Source: Streptomyces pilosus (GTDB lineage: Bacteria; Actinomycetota; Actinomycetes; Streptomycetales; Streptomycetaceae). Taken from it: 64,000 nucleotides of DNA. The stretch spans positions 248,001-312,000 of the forward strand of contig NZ_BMTU01000003.1 of assembly GCF_014649835.1 (NCBI RefSeq). The letters run 5' to 3'. Positions 26,989-35,797 of this stretch are shown piece after piece (positions within the stretch are counted from its first letter, which is position 1; the number at the start of each line of letters is the position of its first letter). A program made the translations under genes and the position numbers. The notes beneath the pieces are model-generated. The model searched no databases. It saw only the letters and a program-made list of their open reading frames with translations, and was not told the DNA's origin.

Positions 26989-27482
26989 TGTGGTTCCAGG
27001 TCCTCCTCCTCGAAGACCAGCAGCGTGCGCGTGCTCAGCACCTCCGGGATCGCCTGGAGCCGGGTCAGCACCAGCTCCCGCAGCGTCCGGTTGTCCGGCG
27101 TGTGCACCAGCAGCAGCACGTCGAAGTCCCCGCCGACCAGCGCGATGTGCGAGGCGCCGGGGAGCTGTCTGAGCTGCTCGCGGACGGTGCGCCAGGTGTT
27201 CTGGACGATCTTCAGGGTGATGTAGGCGGACGTCCCGTGGCCGGCCCTTTCGTGGTCGACGCGGGCCCCGAAGCCCCGGATCACGCCGTCCTCGACGAGC
27301 CGGTTGATGCGCGCGTAGGCGTTCGCGCGGGAGACGTGCACCCGTTCGGCGACCGAGCGTACGGAGGCGCGGCCGTCCGCCTGGAGCATGCGCAGGATGT
27401 CCTGGTCGATGGCGTCCAGGGGCCGTGCGGGAGGCAGCGGCCCGGCCCCCTCCTGGCCCTCGGCCATTTGTTCAGATGCCAC
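26982..27482 (-). CDS. bkdR: Lrp/AsnC-family regulator BkdR
   Basis: This protein of 166 residues has a winged helix at about 25-70 (LDAIDQDILRMLQADGRASV and VSRANAYARINRLVEDG) and an Lrp ligand/oligomer domain (HIALVGGDFDVLLLVHTPD). It stands divergent from a branched-chain 2-oxoacid dehydrogenase operon, the position of bkdR in S. coelicolor and S. avermitilis. GTG at 27482 is preferred because GAGGTGGGGGC precedes it; the ATG at 27467 has no ribosome site. It probably senses branched-chain amino acids and controls the operon in the 170-nt gap to its right. Confidence 0.9.
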   Translation of the reverse strand: MASEQMAEGQEGAGPLPPARPLDAIDQDILRMLQADGRASVRSVAERVHVSRANAYARINRLVEDGVIRGFGARVDHERAGHGTSAYITLKIVQNTWRTVREQLRQLPGASHIALVGGDFDVLLLVHTPDNRTLRELVLTRLQAIPEVLSTRTLLVFEEEDLEPQA

Positions 27483-27583
27483 CCGCCCCCACCTCTCCGC
27501 CGTGGACGTCCTGCATCCATCCCATGATGTGGAGAACCGTTTGTCCACAGCCTGGTGCCACCCGTAGCCAAAATGTGCCGGCG

Positions 27584-27599
27584 ACCGAACAATCGGTTG
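27584..27599. promoter_or_regulatory. PaaR-type TetR operator, copy 3 (bkdR/bkdA divergent promoter)
   Basis: GACCGAACAATCGGTT keeps the ACCGA-N4-TCGGT palindrome and differs from copy 2 at three of 16 bases. It lies 53 nt before the bkdA start. TTGTCCACA, the Streptomyces DnaA-box form, lies 33 nt to its left (27542-27550), as one arm of an inverted repeat with TGTGGA at 27528. Confidence 0.65.
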
Positions 27600-27652
27600 G
27601 TGAGGCGCGTCACAGACGCCGCGCCTCCGTCTTCCCACGAGGAGGTGCCGTC

Positions 27653-28792
27653 ATGACGGTCATGGAGCAGCGGGGGGCCTACCGGCCGACCCCGCCGCCC
27701 GCCTGGCAGCCCCGTACCGACCCCGCGCCGCTGCTGCCCGACGCGGAGCCGTACCGCGTGCTCGGCACCGAGGCCGCCGCCGGGGCCGACCCGGAGCTGC
27801 TGCGCCGGCTGTACGCGGAGCTGGTGAAGGGCCGCCGGTACAACGCGCAGGCCACCGCCCTCACCAAGCAGGGCCGTCTCGCGGTCTACCCCTCCAGCAC
27901 CGGCCAGGAGGCCTGCGAGGTCGCCGCCGCCCTCGTGCTCGAGGAGCGCGACTGGCTGTTCCCCAGCTACCGCGACACCCTCGCGGTCGTGGCGCGCGGT
28001 GTGGACCCGGTGGAGGCCCTCACCCTGCTGCGCGGCGACTGGCACACCGGCTACGACCCCCACGCGCACCGTGTCGCCCCGCTGAGCACCCCGCTCGCCA
28101 CCCAGCTCCCGCACGCCGTCGGTCTCGCGCACGCCGCCCGCCTCAAGGGTGACGACGTGGTCGCGCTCGCCATGGTTGGCGACGGCGGCACCAGCGAGGG
28201 CGACTTCCACGAGGCGCTGAACTTCGCCGCCGTCTGGCAGGCCCCGGTGGTCTTCCTGGTGCAGAACAACGGCTTCGCGATCTCGGTGCCGCTCGCCAAG
28301 CAGACCGCCGCGCCGTCGCTGGCCCACAAGGCCGTCGGCTACGGCATGCCCGGCCGCCTGGTCGACGGCAACGACGCCGCCGCCGTGCACGAGGTCCTGG
28401 CCGACGCCGTGCGCCGCGCCCGCGCGGGGGGCGGCCCGACGCTGGTCGAGGCGATCACGTACCGCGTGGAGGCCCACACCAACGCCGACGACGCGACCCG
28501 CTACCGGGGCGACGCCGAGGTGGAGACCTGGAAGCAGCACGACCCGATCGCCCTCCTGGAGCGGGAGCTGACCGGGCGCGGCCTGCTCGACGAGGCCGCT
28601 GCCGAGAGCGTCCGCCAGGACGCCGAGACGATGGCCGCCGACCTGCGGGCCCGCATGAACCAGGACGCGGCGCTCGACCCCATGGACCTCTTCGCGCACG
28701 TCTACGCGGAGCCCACCCCCCAGCTGCTGGAGCAGCGGGAGCAGCTGCGGGCCGAGCTGGCGGCCGAGGCCGAACCGGAAGGGACGCAGTGA
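27653..28792 (+). CDS. bkdA: Branched-chain 2-oxoacid dehydrogenase E1 alpha (first copy)
   Basis: This thiamine-diphosphate-dependent subunit of 379 residues decarboxylates the keto acids of valine, leucine and isoleucine to make starter units for branched fatty acids and polyketides. The ThDP motif is GDGGTSEGDFHEALNFAAVWQ (GDG to NN: ending QNNGFAIS). Other features are SYRDTLAVVARG and ADDATRYRGD. GAGGAGG lies 7 nt before the ATG. Its TGA overlaps the ATG of the next gene by 1 nt. The proteins of this operon are distinct from, and only moderately similar to, those at 43885-47540. Confidence 0.95.
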   Translation: MTVMEQRGAYRPTPPPAWQPRTDPAPLLPDAEPYRVLGTEAAAGADPELLRRLYAELVKGRRYNAQATALTKQGRLAVYPSSTGQEACEVAAALVLEERDWLFPSYRDTLAVVARGVDPVEALTLLRGDWHTGYDPHAHRVAPLSTPLATQLPHAVGLAHAARLKGDDVVALAMVGDGGTSEGDFHEALNFAAVWQAPVVFLVQNNGFAISVPLAKQTAAPSLAHKAVGYGMPGRLVDGNDAAAVHEVLADAVRRARAGGGPTLVEAITYRVEAHTNADDATRYRGDAEVETWKQHDPIALLERELTGRGLLDEAAAESVRQDAETMAADLRARMNQDAALDPMDLFAHVYAEPTPQLLEQREQLRAELAAEAEPEGTQ

Positions 28793-29796
28793 TGACCACC
28801 GTCGCCGTCAAGCCGGCCACCATGGCGCAGGCCCTCACGCGCGCGATGCGCGACGCCATGGCCGCCGACCCGTCCGTGCACGTCATGGGCGAGGACGTCG
28901 GCACCCTCGGCGGTGTCTTCCGAATCACCGACGGACTCGCCAAGGAGTTCGGCGAGGACCGCTGCACGGACACGCCGCTGGCCGAGGCGGGCATCCTGGG
29001 CACGGCGGTGGGCATGGCCATGTACGGGCTGCGCCCGGTCGTGGAGATGCAGTTCGACGCCTTCGCGTACCCGGCGTTCGAGCAGCTCCTCTCCCACGTG
29101 GCGAAGACCCGCAACCGCACGCGCGGGAAGATGCCCCTGCCGATCACCATCCGCGTCCCCTACGGCGGCGGCATCGGCGGCGTCGAGCACCACAGCGACT
29201 CCTCCGAGGCGTACTACATGGCGACTCCGGGGCTCCATGTCGTCACGCCCGCGACCGTCGCGGACGCCTACGGCCTGCTGCGGGCGTCCATCGCCTCCGA
29301 CGACCCCGTCGTCTTCCTGGAGCCCAAGCGGCTCTACTGGTCGAAGGACGCCTGGAACCCGGAGGAGCCGACGGCCGTTGAACCGATAGGCCGTGCGGTG
29401 GTGCGGCGCTCCGGCCGGAGCGCCACGCTCATCACCTACGGGCCGTCCGTACCCGTCTGCATGGAGGCGGCCGAGGCGGCCCAGGCCGAGGGCTGGGACC
29501 TCGAGGTCGTCGATCTGCGCTCCCTGGTGCCGTTCGACGACGAGACGGTGTGTGCCTCGGTACGGCGGACGGGACGCGCGGTGGTCGTCCACGAGTCGGG
29601 TGGCTTCGGCGGCCCGGGCGGGGAGATAGCGGCCCGGGTCTCGGAGCGCTGCTTCCACCACCTGGAGGCGCCGGTGCTGCGGGTGGCCGGGTTCGACCTG
29701 CCGTATCCGCCGCCGATGCTGGAGCGCCATCACCTGCCCGGTGTGGACCGGATCCTGGACGCCGTGGGGCGCCTGCAGTGGGAGGCCGAGAGCTGA
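28792..29796 (+). CDS. bkdB: Branched-chain 2-oxoacid dehydrogenase E1 beta (first copy)
   Basis: This E1 beta subunit of 334 residues joins the alpha chain to form the decarboxylase. The typical VMGEDVGTLGGVFRIT near the start and the TDTPLAEAGILGTAVGM region lie in the pyrimidine-binding half. VPYGGGIGGVEHHSDS is another E1 beta hallmark. The C-terminal transketolase domain ends with RILDAVGRL. The ATG overlaps the bkdA stop, and the TGA overlaps the E2 start (TGATG), so the three genes form a coupled operon. A GTG 3 nt upstream is also possible. Confidence 0.95.
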   Translation: MTTVAVKPATMAQALTRAMRDAMAADPSVHVMGEDVGTLGGVFRITDGLAKEFGEDRCTDTPLAEAGILGTAVGMAMYGLRPVVEMQFDAFAYPAFEQLLSHVAKTRNRTRGKMPLPITIRVPYGGGIGGVEHHSDSSEAYYMATPGLHVVTPATVADAYGLLRASIASDDPVVFLEPKRLYWSKDAWNPEEPTAVEPIGRAVVRRSGRSATLITYGPSVPVCMEAAEAAQAEGWDLEVVDLRSLVPFDDETVCASVRRTGRAVVVHESGGFGGPGGEIAARVSERCFHHLEAPVLRVAGFDLPYPPPMLERHHLPGVDRILDAVGRLQWEAES

Positions 29797-31226
29797 TGGC
29801 ACAGGTGCTGGAGTTCAAACTGCCCGACCTCGGTGAGGGGCTCACCGAGGCGGAGATCGTGCGCTGGCTGGTCGAGGTCGGCGACGTCGTCGTCGTGGAC
29901 CAGCCGGTCGTGGAGGTCGAGACGGCCAAGGCGATGGTGGAGGTGCCCTGCCCCTACGGCGGTGTGGTCACCGCCCGCTTCGGCGCCGAGGGCACGGAGC
30001 TGCCCGTCGGCGCTCCGCTGCTGACCGTGGCGGTGGGCGAGACGGCCGCGGATCGCACCGGTGGCGGCACGGACGCCGCCGCGGCCGCGGACGCCCCGCG
30101 CTCCGCGGAGGCGGACGGCCGGACCGCGGCCGGTGAGGGCTCCGGCAACGTCCTGGTCGGCTACGGCACCTCCGAGGCTCCGGCCCGTCGCCGCCGGGTG
30201 CGCCGCGCCGAACCGGCGACGCCGTCCGCACCCGCGGCACGCGGGGTGAACGGCACGGTCAGGGAGTCCGCGGACACCCCGTCCGGCGCCCCCGCGGCCG
30301 TCGCCGACGGGCCCGTCCCCGTGATCTCCCCCCTGGTGCGCAGGCTGGCCCGGCAGAACGGCCTGGACCTGCGGGAGATGACCGGATCCGGACCCGACGG
30401 GCTGATCCTGCGGGCCGACGTGGAGTACGCGCTGCGTGCCGCCGCCACCCAGAGCCGTACGGAGGCGCCGTCCGGCGCCCCGCGGACGCACACCGCCCCG
30501 GCGAGCGCGCCGGCCGCCGCGGTGCCGGACGGGCCGGGCGTCACCCGCGTTCCCCTCAAGGGCATCCGTGGTGCCGTCGCCGACAAGCTCACCCGCAGCC
30601 GCACCGAGATACCGGACGCGACCTGCTGGGTGGACGCCGACGCCACCGAACTGATGCGCACGCGCGCCGCGATGAACGCCGCCGGCGGTCCGAAGATCTC
30701 CGTCCTCGCCCTGCTGGCCCGGATCTGCACCGCCGCGCTCGCCCGCTTCCCCGAGCTCAACTCCTCGGTGGACACGGCGGCCAGGGAGATCGTCCGGCAC
30801 GGCGGCGTGCACCTCGGCTTCGCCGCGCAGACCGACCGCGGCCTCGTCGTCCCCGTCGTCCGTGACGCGCACACGCGCGACGCCGAGTCGCTGACCGCCG
30901 AGTTCGCCCGCCTCACCGAGGCGGCCCGGGCCGGGACGCTGACGCCCGCGGAACTCACCGGAGGCACCTTCACGCTGAACAACTACGGCGTGTTCGGGGT
31001 CGACGGCTCCACGCCGATCATCAACCACCCCGAGGCCGCCATGCTCGGCGTCGGCCGCATCGTCCCCAAGCCGTGGGTGCACGAGGGCGAGCTGGCCGTG
31101 CGGCAGGTCGTGCAGCTCTCGTTCACCTTCGACCACCGGGTCTGCGACGGCGGTACGGCGGGCGGCTTCCTGCGCTACGTGGCGGACTGCGTCGAGCAAC
31201 CGGCGGTGCTGCTGCGGACGCTGTGA
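29796..31226 (+). CDS. bkdC: Branched-chain 2-oxoacid dehydrogenase E2 (first copy)
   Basis: This dihydrolipoamide acyltransferase of 476 residues has a lipoyl domain (1-78) with the modified Lys in VETAKAMVEVP. A long Ala/Pro linker follows, then a peripheral-subunit-binding domain at about 170-205 (ISPLVRRLARQNGLDL then ITGSGPDG-like TGSGPDG). The acyltransferase core ends with the catalytic DHRVCDGG near residue 450. It passes the branched acyl group to CoA. The E3 partner is not encoded nearby. After the stop, 155 nt of CCCACCCGGCC-type low-complexity sequence separates it from the mobA-like gene. Confidence 0.95.
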   Translation: MAQVLEFKLPDLGEGLTEAEIVRWLVEVGDVVVVDQPVVEVETAKAMVEVPCPYGGVVTARFGAEGTELPVGAPLLTVAVGETAADRTGGGTDAAAAADAPRSAEADGRTAAGEGSGNVLVGYGTSEAPARRRRVRRAEPATPSAPAARGVNGTVRESADTPSGAPAAVADGPVPVISPLVRRLARQNGLDLREMTGSGPDGLILRADVEYALRAAATQSRTEAPSGAPRTHTAPASAPAAAVPDGPGVTRVPLKGIRGAVADKLTRSRTEIPDATCWVDADATELMRTRAAMNAAGGPKISVLALLARICTAALARFPELNSSVDTAAREIVRHGGVHLGFAAQTDRGLVVPVVRDAHTRDAESLTAEFARLTEAARAGTLTPAELTGGTFTLNNYGVFGVDGSTPIINHPEAAMLGVGRIVPKPWVHEGELAVRQVVQLSFTFDHRVCDGGTAGGFLRYVADCVEQPAVLLRTL

Positions 31227-31381
31227 GTCCGATCCCCCACCCGGCCCCCCGCCCGCTTTCCCACCCGGCCCCCCACCCGGTCCGCCATCCGGCCCCCGGT
31301 CCGGTCCTCCACCGGGTCCCGCCGACCGGCTCCACGTGCCCCCGCGTTCTCCGTGATCGCGGGGGCACGCATACTCGGGGG

Positions 31382-32410
31382 GTGACCGAGTATCAGCCAC
31401 CCGGTGAGCCGCCCCGCGGTCCCTCAGCTGACCCCTCGGGCCGTTCCTCCGGGGAGACCGGCGCCGTCTACGACGCCGTCGTCCTGGCCGGCGGTGCCGC
31501 CCGCCGGCTCGGGGGCGCCGACAAGCCCGGTGTGCGCGTCGGCGGACGGGCCCTGCTCGACCGGGTCCTGACGGCCTGCGCCGACGCCCGCACCACGGTG
31601 GTGGTCGCCACTCCCCGGCCCACCGTGCGCCCCGTGACCTGGGCCCGCGAGGACCCTCCGGGCGGCGGACCCCTCGCCGCGCTCGACGCCGGGCTCCGGC
31701 ACACCACGGCCGACCTCGTCGTGCTGCTCTCCGCGGACCTGCCGTTCCTCGACCGCCGCACCGTCGCCGGGCTGCCGGCGGCCCTCGGCCGCGGGACGGC
31801 CGACGGCGTGCTGCTGACCGACTCCGACGGCCGGGACCAGCCGCTCGTCGCCGCGTACCGGACCGCGTCCCTGCGCCGCGGACTGACCGCGCTGACCGAC
31901 CGTCACGGCGCCCTCACCGGGCTCCCGCTGCGCCGGCTGACCGGCGCCCTCGACCTCATCCGCATCGCCGGCCCGGTGGCGTCCTTCGACTGCGACACCT
32001 GGGACGACATCGCCGCCGCCAGGGCACGCATCAGGGAGCATGGACACGTGTTGGACGAATGGATCTCCGCAGTCAAGGACGAGCTGGGCATCGACCTGGA
32101 CGTCGACACCGCCGCGCTGCTCGACCTCGCCCGTGACGCCGCCCACGGGGTGGCCAGGCCCGCCGCGCCGCTGACCACCTTCCTCGTCGGTTACGCGGCC
32201 GCGCGGGCGGGCGGCGACCGCGAGGCCGTCGCCGAGGCGACCCGCAGGGCCGTGGCGCTGGCGCGGCGCTGGGCGGAGGAGGACACCCCCTCCGCCGATG
32301 CCCCGGCCGGCTCCCGTTCGGCCGCCCCCTCCGCCCCCGGCACCGCATCCGACGCCACCCCGGGCGCCGCACCCGACGCGGCTCCCGACGCCCGCCCGGA
32401 CGCGGGATGA
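31382..32410 (+). CDS. MobA-like NTP transferase fused to DUF6457
   Basis: This protein of 342 residues has a nucleotidyltransferase domain at about 30-220: LAGGAARRLGGADKP is the nucleotide-binding loop and SADLPFL the metal-binding Asp site. It resembles molybdenum cofactor guanylyltransferase MobA. A DUF6457 domain follows (about 224-300, LDEWISAVKDELGIDLDVD), then an Ala/Pro-rich tail. The gene overlaps moeA by 4 nt, which supports a role in molybdenum cofactor work. The N-terminus before VYDAVVLAGG is disordered. GTG at 31382 follows CATACT (31370-31375) by 6 nt without a ribosome site, as in a leaderless mRNA. Confidence 0.86.
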   Translation: MTEYQPPGEPPRGPSADPSGRSSGETGAVYDAVVLAGGAARRLGGADKPGVRVGGRALLDRVLTACADARTTVVVATPRPTVRPVTWAREDPPGGGPLAALDAGLRHTTADLVVLLSADLPFLDRRTVAGLPAALGRGTADGVLLTDSDGRDQPLVAAYRTASLRRGLTALTDRHGALTGLPLRRLTGALDLIRIAGPVASFDCDTWDDIAAARARIREHGHVLDEWISAVKDELGIDLDVDTAALLDLARDAAHGVARPAAPLTTFLVGYAAARAGGDREAVAEATRRAVALARRWAEEDTPSADAPAGSRSAAPSAPGTASDATPGAAPDAAPDARPDAG

Positions 32411-33816
32411 CCGCGCACGGCACCCGGGCCGGCGAGGACGCCGACGATCTCGACGTCGAGGAGGCGCTCGCCCTCGTGAACACACGCGACCACCGCTCCG
32501 GCCGCCCCGACCACTCCCGCCGCCCCGACCACTCCGGCCGCTCCGCCGGTGAGCGGGGCGGCGGCACCGGCCACCCGCACCACCGCGACACCGCCTGGGC
32601 CGACGCCCGTGCCGTCGCCGAGCGCGCCCCGCGGCACGGCGCCCGGAGCCGTACCGGATTCCTGACCCCGGTCCCCGTCCCCCTCGGCTCCGCCCTCGGC
32701 CTCACCCTGGCCGCCCCCCTCACCGCCCTCACCGACCTGCCCTCCTTCGACACCTCGGCGATGGACGGCTGGGCGGTCTCCGGCCCCGGCCCCTGGGACG
32801 TACGGGAGCAGGGCGTGCTCGCCGGACACGCGGAGCACGCGCCGCTCACCGACGGGGAGGCCGTCCGGATCGCCACCGGCGCCCGTGTCCCCCCGGACAC
32901 CACCGCCGTGCTCCGCAGCGAGCGCGGCCGCACCGACGACAAGGGCCGGCTGCACGCCACCGCCGCCGACCGGCCACCGCACACCGTCTCCCACGGCCAG
33001 GACATCCGCCCCCGCGGGCAGGAGTGCCGCAGCGGTGATCAACTGCTTCCCGTGGGCACCCTGGTCACCCCGCCGGTGCTGGGCATGGCCGCCGCCGCCG
33101 GCTACGACACGCTCATGGCGGTCCCCCGCCCCCGTGCCGCCGTGTTCGTCCTCGGTGACGAGCTGCTCGGCGAGGGACTGCCCCATGACGGACTGATCCG
33201 GGACGCCCTCGGACCGCTGCTGCCGCCCTGGCTGCGCGCCCTCGGCGCGGAGGTCACCGAGGTCCGCCGGATCGGCGATGACGAACAGGCGCTGCGCGAC
33301 GCGATCACCGGCTGCGACGCCGACCTCGTCGTCACCACCGGCGGCACCGCCGCGGGTCCGGTCGACCATGTGCACCCCACGCTGCGTCGCATCGGCGCCG
33401 AACTCCTCGTGGACGGCGTCCAGGTGCGCCCCGGCCACCCGATGCTCCTGGCCCGCGTCAGGGACGGCCAGTACCTCGTCGGTCTGCCCGGCAACCCGCT
33501 GGCCGCCGTCTCCGGCCTGCTCACCCTCGCCGAGCCCCTGCTGCGGACCCTCGCGGCCCGCCCCGCCCCGGAGCCGTACGCGCTGCCGTTGCGGGACGGC
33601 GTACAGGGGCATCCGTACGACACCCGGCTGATTCCCGTCGCGCTGCGCGGGGACCGGGCGGTGCCGCTGCTCTACAACGGTCCGGCCATGCTGCGCGGTG
33701 TCGCGGCGGCCGACGCGCTCGCTGTCGTACCCCCGGGCGGTTCGGGACCCGGTACGGAGACGGAACTGCTCGACCTGCCCTGGGCGTCCGGAGGAATCGG
33801 GGTGTGTTTCACGTGA
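32407..33816 (+). CDS. moeA: Molybdopterin molybdenumtransferase MoeA
   Basis: This protein of 469 residues inserts molybdate into adenylylated molybdopterin. The signature SFDTSAMDGWAVSG (about residue 115), VFVLGDELL and the C-terminal LPGNPLAAVSGLLTLAEPLL are clear. The usual GGxSxG-type loop reads TTGGTAAGPVDHV here, a variant that I believe is common in streptomycetes. The N-terminal 80 residues are an unusual His/Arg-rich extension (HRSGRPDHSRRPDHSGRS). It overlaps the mobA-like gene, and its TGA lies inside a parS site, overlapping the K+ channel gene. Confidence 0.92.
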   Translation: MTAHGTRAGEDADDLDVEEALALVNTRDHRSGRPDHSRRPDHSGRSAGERGGGTGHPHHRDTAWADARAVAERAPRHGARSRTGFLTPVPVPLGSALGLTLAAPLTALTDLPSFDTSAMDGWAVSGPGPWDVREQGVLAGHAEHAPLTDGEAVRIATGARVPPDTTAVLRSERGRTDDKGRLHATAADRPPHTVSHGQDIRPRGQECRSGDQLLPVGTLVTPPVLGMAAAAGYDTLMAVPRPRAAVFVLGDELLGEGLPHDGLIRDALGPLLPPWLRALGAEVTEVRRIGDDEQALRDAITGCDADLVVTTGGTAAGPVDHVHPTLRRIGAELLVDGVQVRPGHPMLLARVRDGQYLVGLPGNPLAAVSGLLTLAEPLLRTLAARPAPEPYALPLRDGVQGHPYDTRLIPVALRGDRAVPLLYNGPAMLRGVAAADALAVVPPGGSGPGTETELLDLPWASGGIGVCFT

Positions 33817-34910
33817 AACTTCCGGGCCAGGACGCCATCGCTCGCCAGGCGGACGAACATCTGGTGACACATCGGGTGAAACTGCCGAGAAAGCTGGTGG
33901 AGCATCCGATCCGCCAGGTCACCAAGCGGCTGTCGATGGCCCTGGTGGTCCTCGTGGTGACGGCGTTCATCGTGTACGCCGACCGCAGCGGCTACAACGA
34001 CAACGCCGACGGGTCCATCGACCTTCTCGACGCGTTCTACTATGCGACCGTCACTCTCTCCACCACCGGGTACGGCGACATCACGCCGGTCAGCGACGCC
34101 GCCCGTCTCACCAACATTTTCGTCATCACGCCGCTGCGTGTGCTGTTCCTGATCATCCTGGTCGGCACCACCCTCGAGGCCCTCACCGAACGCACCCGGG
34201 AGGAGTGGCGACTGAACCGCTGGAGGTCCACCTTGCGCGATCACACCGTTGTCGTCGGGTTCGGGACCAAGGGACGGTCCGCGATCAAGACGGTCTGTGC
34301 GACGGGGCTCCGCAAGGAGCAGGTCGTGGTGGTCGATCCCAGCGCGAAGGCGATCGAGGCGGCGACGGCCGACGGCTTCGCGGGCGTCATAGGGGACGCC
34401 ACGCGCAGCGAGGTGCTGAAGCGGGCCGAGGTCTACCGGGCACGCCAGATCATCATCGCCACGCAGCGCGACGACACGGCGGTCCTGGTGACGCTGACGG
34501 CACGGCAGCTCAACCGCAACGCCAAGATCGTCGCGGCGGTGCGCGAGGAGGAGAACGCCCCGCTGCTGAAGCAGTCAGGCGCCGACGCGGTGATCACCAG
34601 CGCCAGCGCGGCCGGGCGGCTGCTCGGGCTCTCCGTGCTCAGTCCCTCGGCCGGCATGGTCATGGAGGACCTGATCCAGCAGGGCACCGGTCTCGACATG
34701 GTCGAGCGGCCGGTCATAAAGGCCGAGGTGGGCAAGACGCCCCGGGAGACGAACGACCTGGTGGTGAGCGTCGTACGCGGGCACCGGGTGCTGGGCTACG
34801 ACGACCCGGACGTCGGGACCCTGGAACTGACCGACCGGCTGATCACGATCGTGCGGGCGACGCCGGGCACCCAGGTGACGCCCGACACCCGCCCCCTCCC
34901 CTGGACCTGA
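33804..34910 (+). CDS. Potassium channel protein with TrkA-N (RCK) domain
   Basis: This protein of 368 residues has one membrane helix (about 45-64, SMALVVLVVTAFIVYA), a pore loop with the K+ selectivity filter TTGYGD (about 88-93) and a second helix (VLFLIILVGTTLEAL). The cytoplasmic part is a TrkA-N NAD-binding domain, VVVGFGTKGRSAIK, with a following TrkA-C part. It should form a gated K+ channel like MthK/Kch. GTG at 33804 is chosen because GGAGG stands 9 nt upstream; GTG at 33813 would give GTGA overlap with moeA. The first codons lie in a perfect parS sequence, so residues 2-5 (FHVK) are fixed by ParB binding. Confidence 0.92.
   Translation: MFHVKLPGQDAIARQADEHLVTHRVKLPRKLVEHPIRQVTKRLSMALVVLVVTAFIVYADRSGYNDNADGSIDLLDAFYYATVTLSTTGYGDITPVSDAARLTNIFVITPLRVLFLIILVGTTLEALTERTREEWRLNRWRSTLRDHTVVVGFGTKGRSAIKTVCATGLRKEQVVVVDPSAKAIEAATADGFAGVIGDATRSEVLKRAEVYRARQIIIATQRDDTAVLVTLTARQLNRNAKIVAAVREEENAPLLKQSGADAVITSASAAGRLLGLSVLSPSAGMVMEDLIQQGTGLDMVERPVIKAEVGKTPRETNDLVVSVVRGHRVLGYDDPDVGTLELTDRLITIVRATPGTQVTPDTRPLPWT
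33806..33819. promoter_or_regulatory. parS centromere-like site (ParB binding), copy 1
   Basis: GTTTCACGTGAAAC is a perfect 14-bp palindrome identical to the Streptomyces parS consensus. It overlaps the moeA stop and the start of the channel gene. Streptomyces carry about 20 such sites, most within a few hundred kb of oriC (established). Confidence 0.95.
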
Positions 34911-34937
34911 GGCCCGCCCTCCCCTGTGGGGCGGGCC
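34911..34937. terminator. Terminator between K+ channel and ABC permease genes
   Basis: GGCCCGCCC (34911-34919) pairs with GGGCGGGCC (34929-34937), a 9-bp stem with a 9-nt loop. It starts directly after the channel TGA and serves both convergent genes. Confidence 0.72.
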
Positions 34938-34948
34938 CCCGGCCCGGC

Positions 34949-35797
34949 TCATTTGCGGTTGTAGAGCCGCATCGTGACCGGCCCGAACACCACCACGAAC
35001 AGCCCCGACCAGCCCAGCGTCCAGGCGATCTCGTCGGCCGGCCAGTCGCCCGCCATCAGACCGCGCACCGCGGACGCCAGGTGAGTGACGGGGCTGTTGT
35101 TGACGAACGCCTGGAGCCAGCCCGGCATGGTGCGCGGGTCGACGAAGACGTTGGAGAGGAAGGTGAGCGGGAAGATCACCATCATGCTGACGCTCATCAC
35201 CGACTTCTCGGTGCGCAGCATCAGGCCGAACATGGTCCAGATCCACGAGAAGGCGAACGAGAACACCAGCAGCAGGGCGATCCCGGCGACCACGCCGACG
35301 AACCCGCCGTCCGCCCGGTAACCGAGCAGCAGCCCCATGGCCAGCATGACGACCGATGCGATGGTGTAGCGCAGCGCGTCCCCCAGCAGATAGCCGACCA
35401 TGGCCGACGGCCGCCAGATGGGCAGCGAGCGGAAGCGGTCGAAGACGCCCTTCTCGATGTCGATGTTCACCGAGACCCCGGTGTACATCGTGATCATCAC
35501 GACCGACATCACCAGGATGCCCGGCAGCACGAACTGGATGTAGTCGTCGGGTGAGCCCGCCAGCGCACCGCCGAAGAGGTACGTGAACATCAGCAGGTTC
35601 ATGATCGGGAAGGCGGTGACGTCGAAGAGCTGCTCCGGCACGTGCTTGATCTTCAGCATGGCGCGCCAGCCGAAGGTCAGGGACGTGGACAGCGAGCTGG
35701 GGCGCGGCGGGCGCTCCTTGGCGACCAGCAGGGCCGTCAGCGTCTCGGTGCTGACCGGCGCAAGATCCTTGCTCTCGGTGCTGGTGACCGTGCTCAT
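34949..35797 (-). CDS. ABC-2 type exporter permease (DrrB-like)
   Basis: This membrane protein of 282 residues has six helices of the ABC-2 family, with typical text [19 protein letters not shown] and [37 protein letters not shown]. The C-terminal part [31 protein letters not shown] is the DrrB signature. It partners the ATPase gene that overlaps it by 4 nt. Such pairs export drugs or other hydrophobic compounds, but the substrate is unknown. ATG at 35797. Confidence 0.92.
   Translation of the reverse strand: MSTVTSTESKDLAPVSTETLTALLVAKERPPRPSSLSTSLTFGWRAMLKIKHVPEQLFDVTAFPIMNLLMFTYLFGGALAGSPDDYIQFVLPGILVMSVVMITMYTGVSVNIDIEKGVFDRFRSLPIWRPSAMVGYLLGDALRYTIASVVMLAMGLLLGYRADGGFVGVVAGIALLLVFSFAFSWIWTMFGLMLRTEKSVMSVSMMVIFPLTFLSNVFVDPRTMPGWLQAFVNNSPVTHLASAVRGLMAGDWPADEIAWTLGWSGLFVVVFGPVTMRLYNRK

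Noticed and set aside
19717..27550. A secondary replication origin from the DnaA-box-like 9-mers
   Set aside because: Only three isolated boxes exist over 8 kb. oriC has many clustered boxes and lies near dnaA/dnaN, which are not here.
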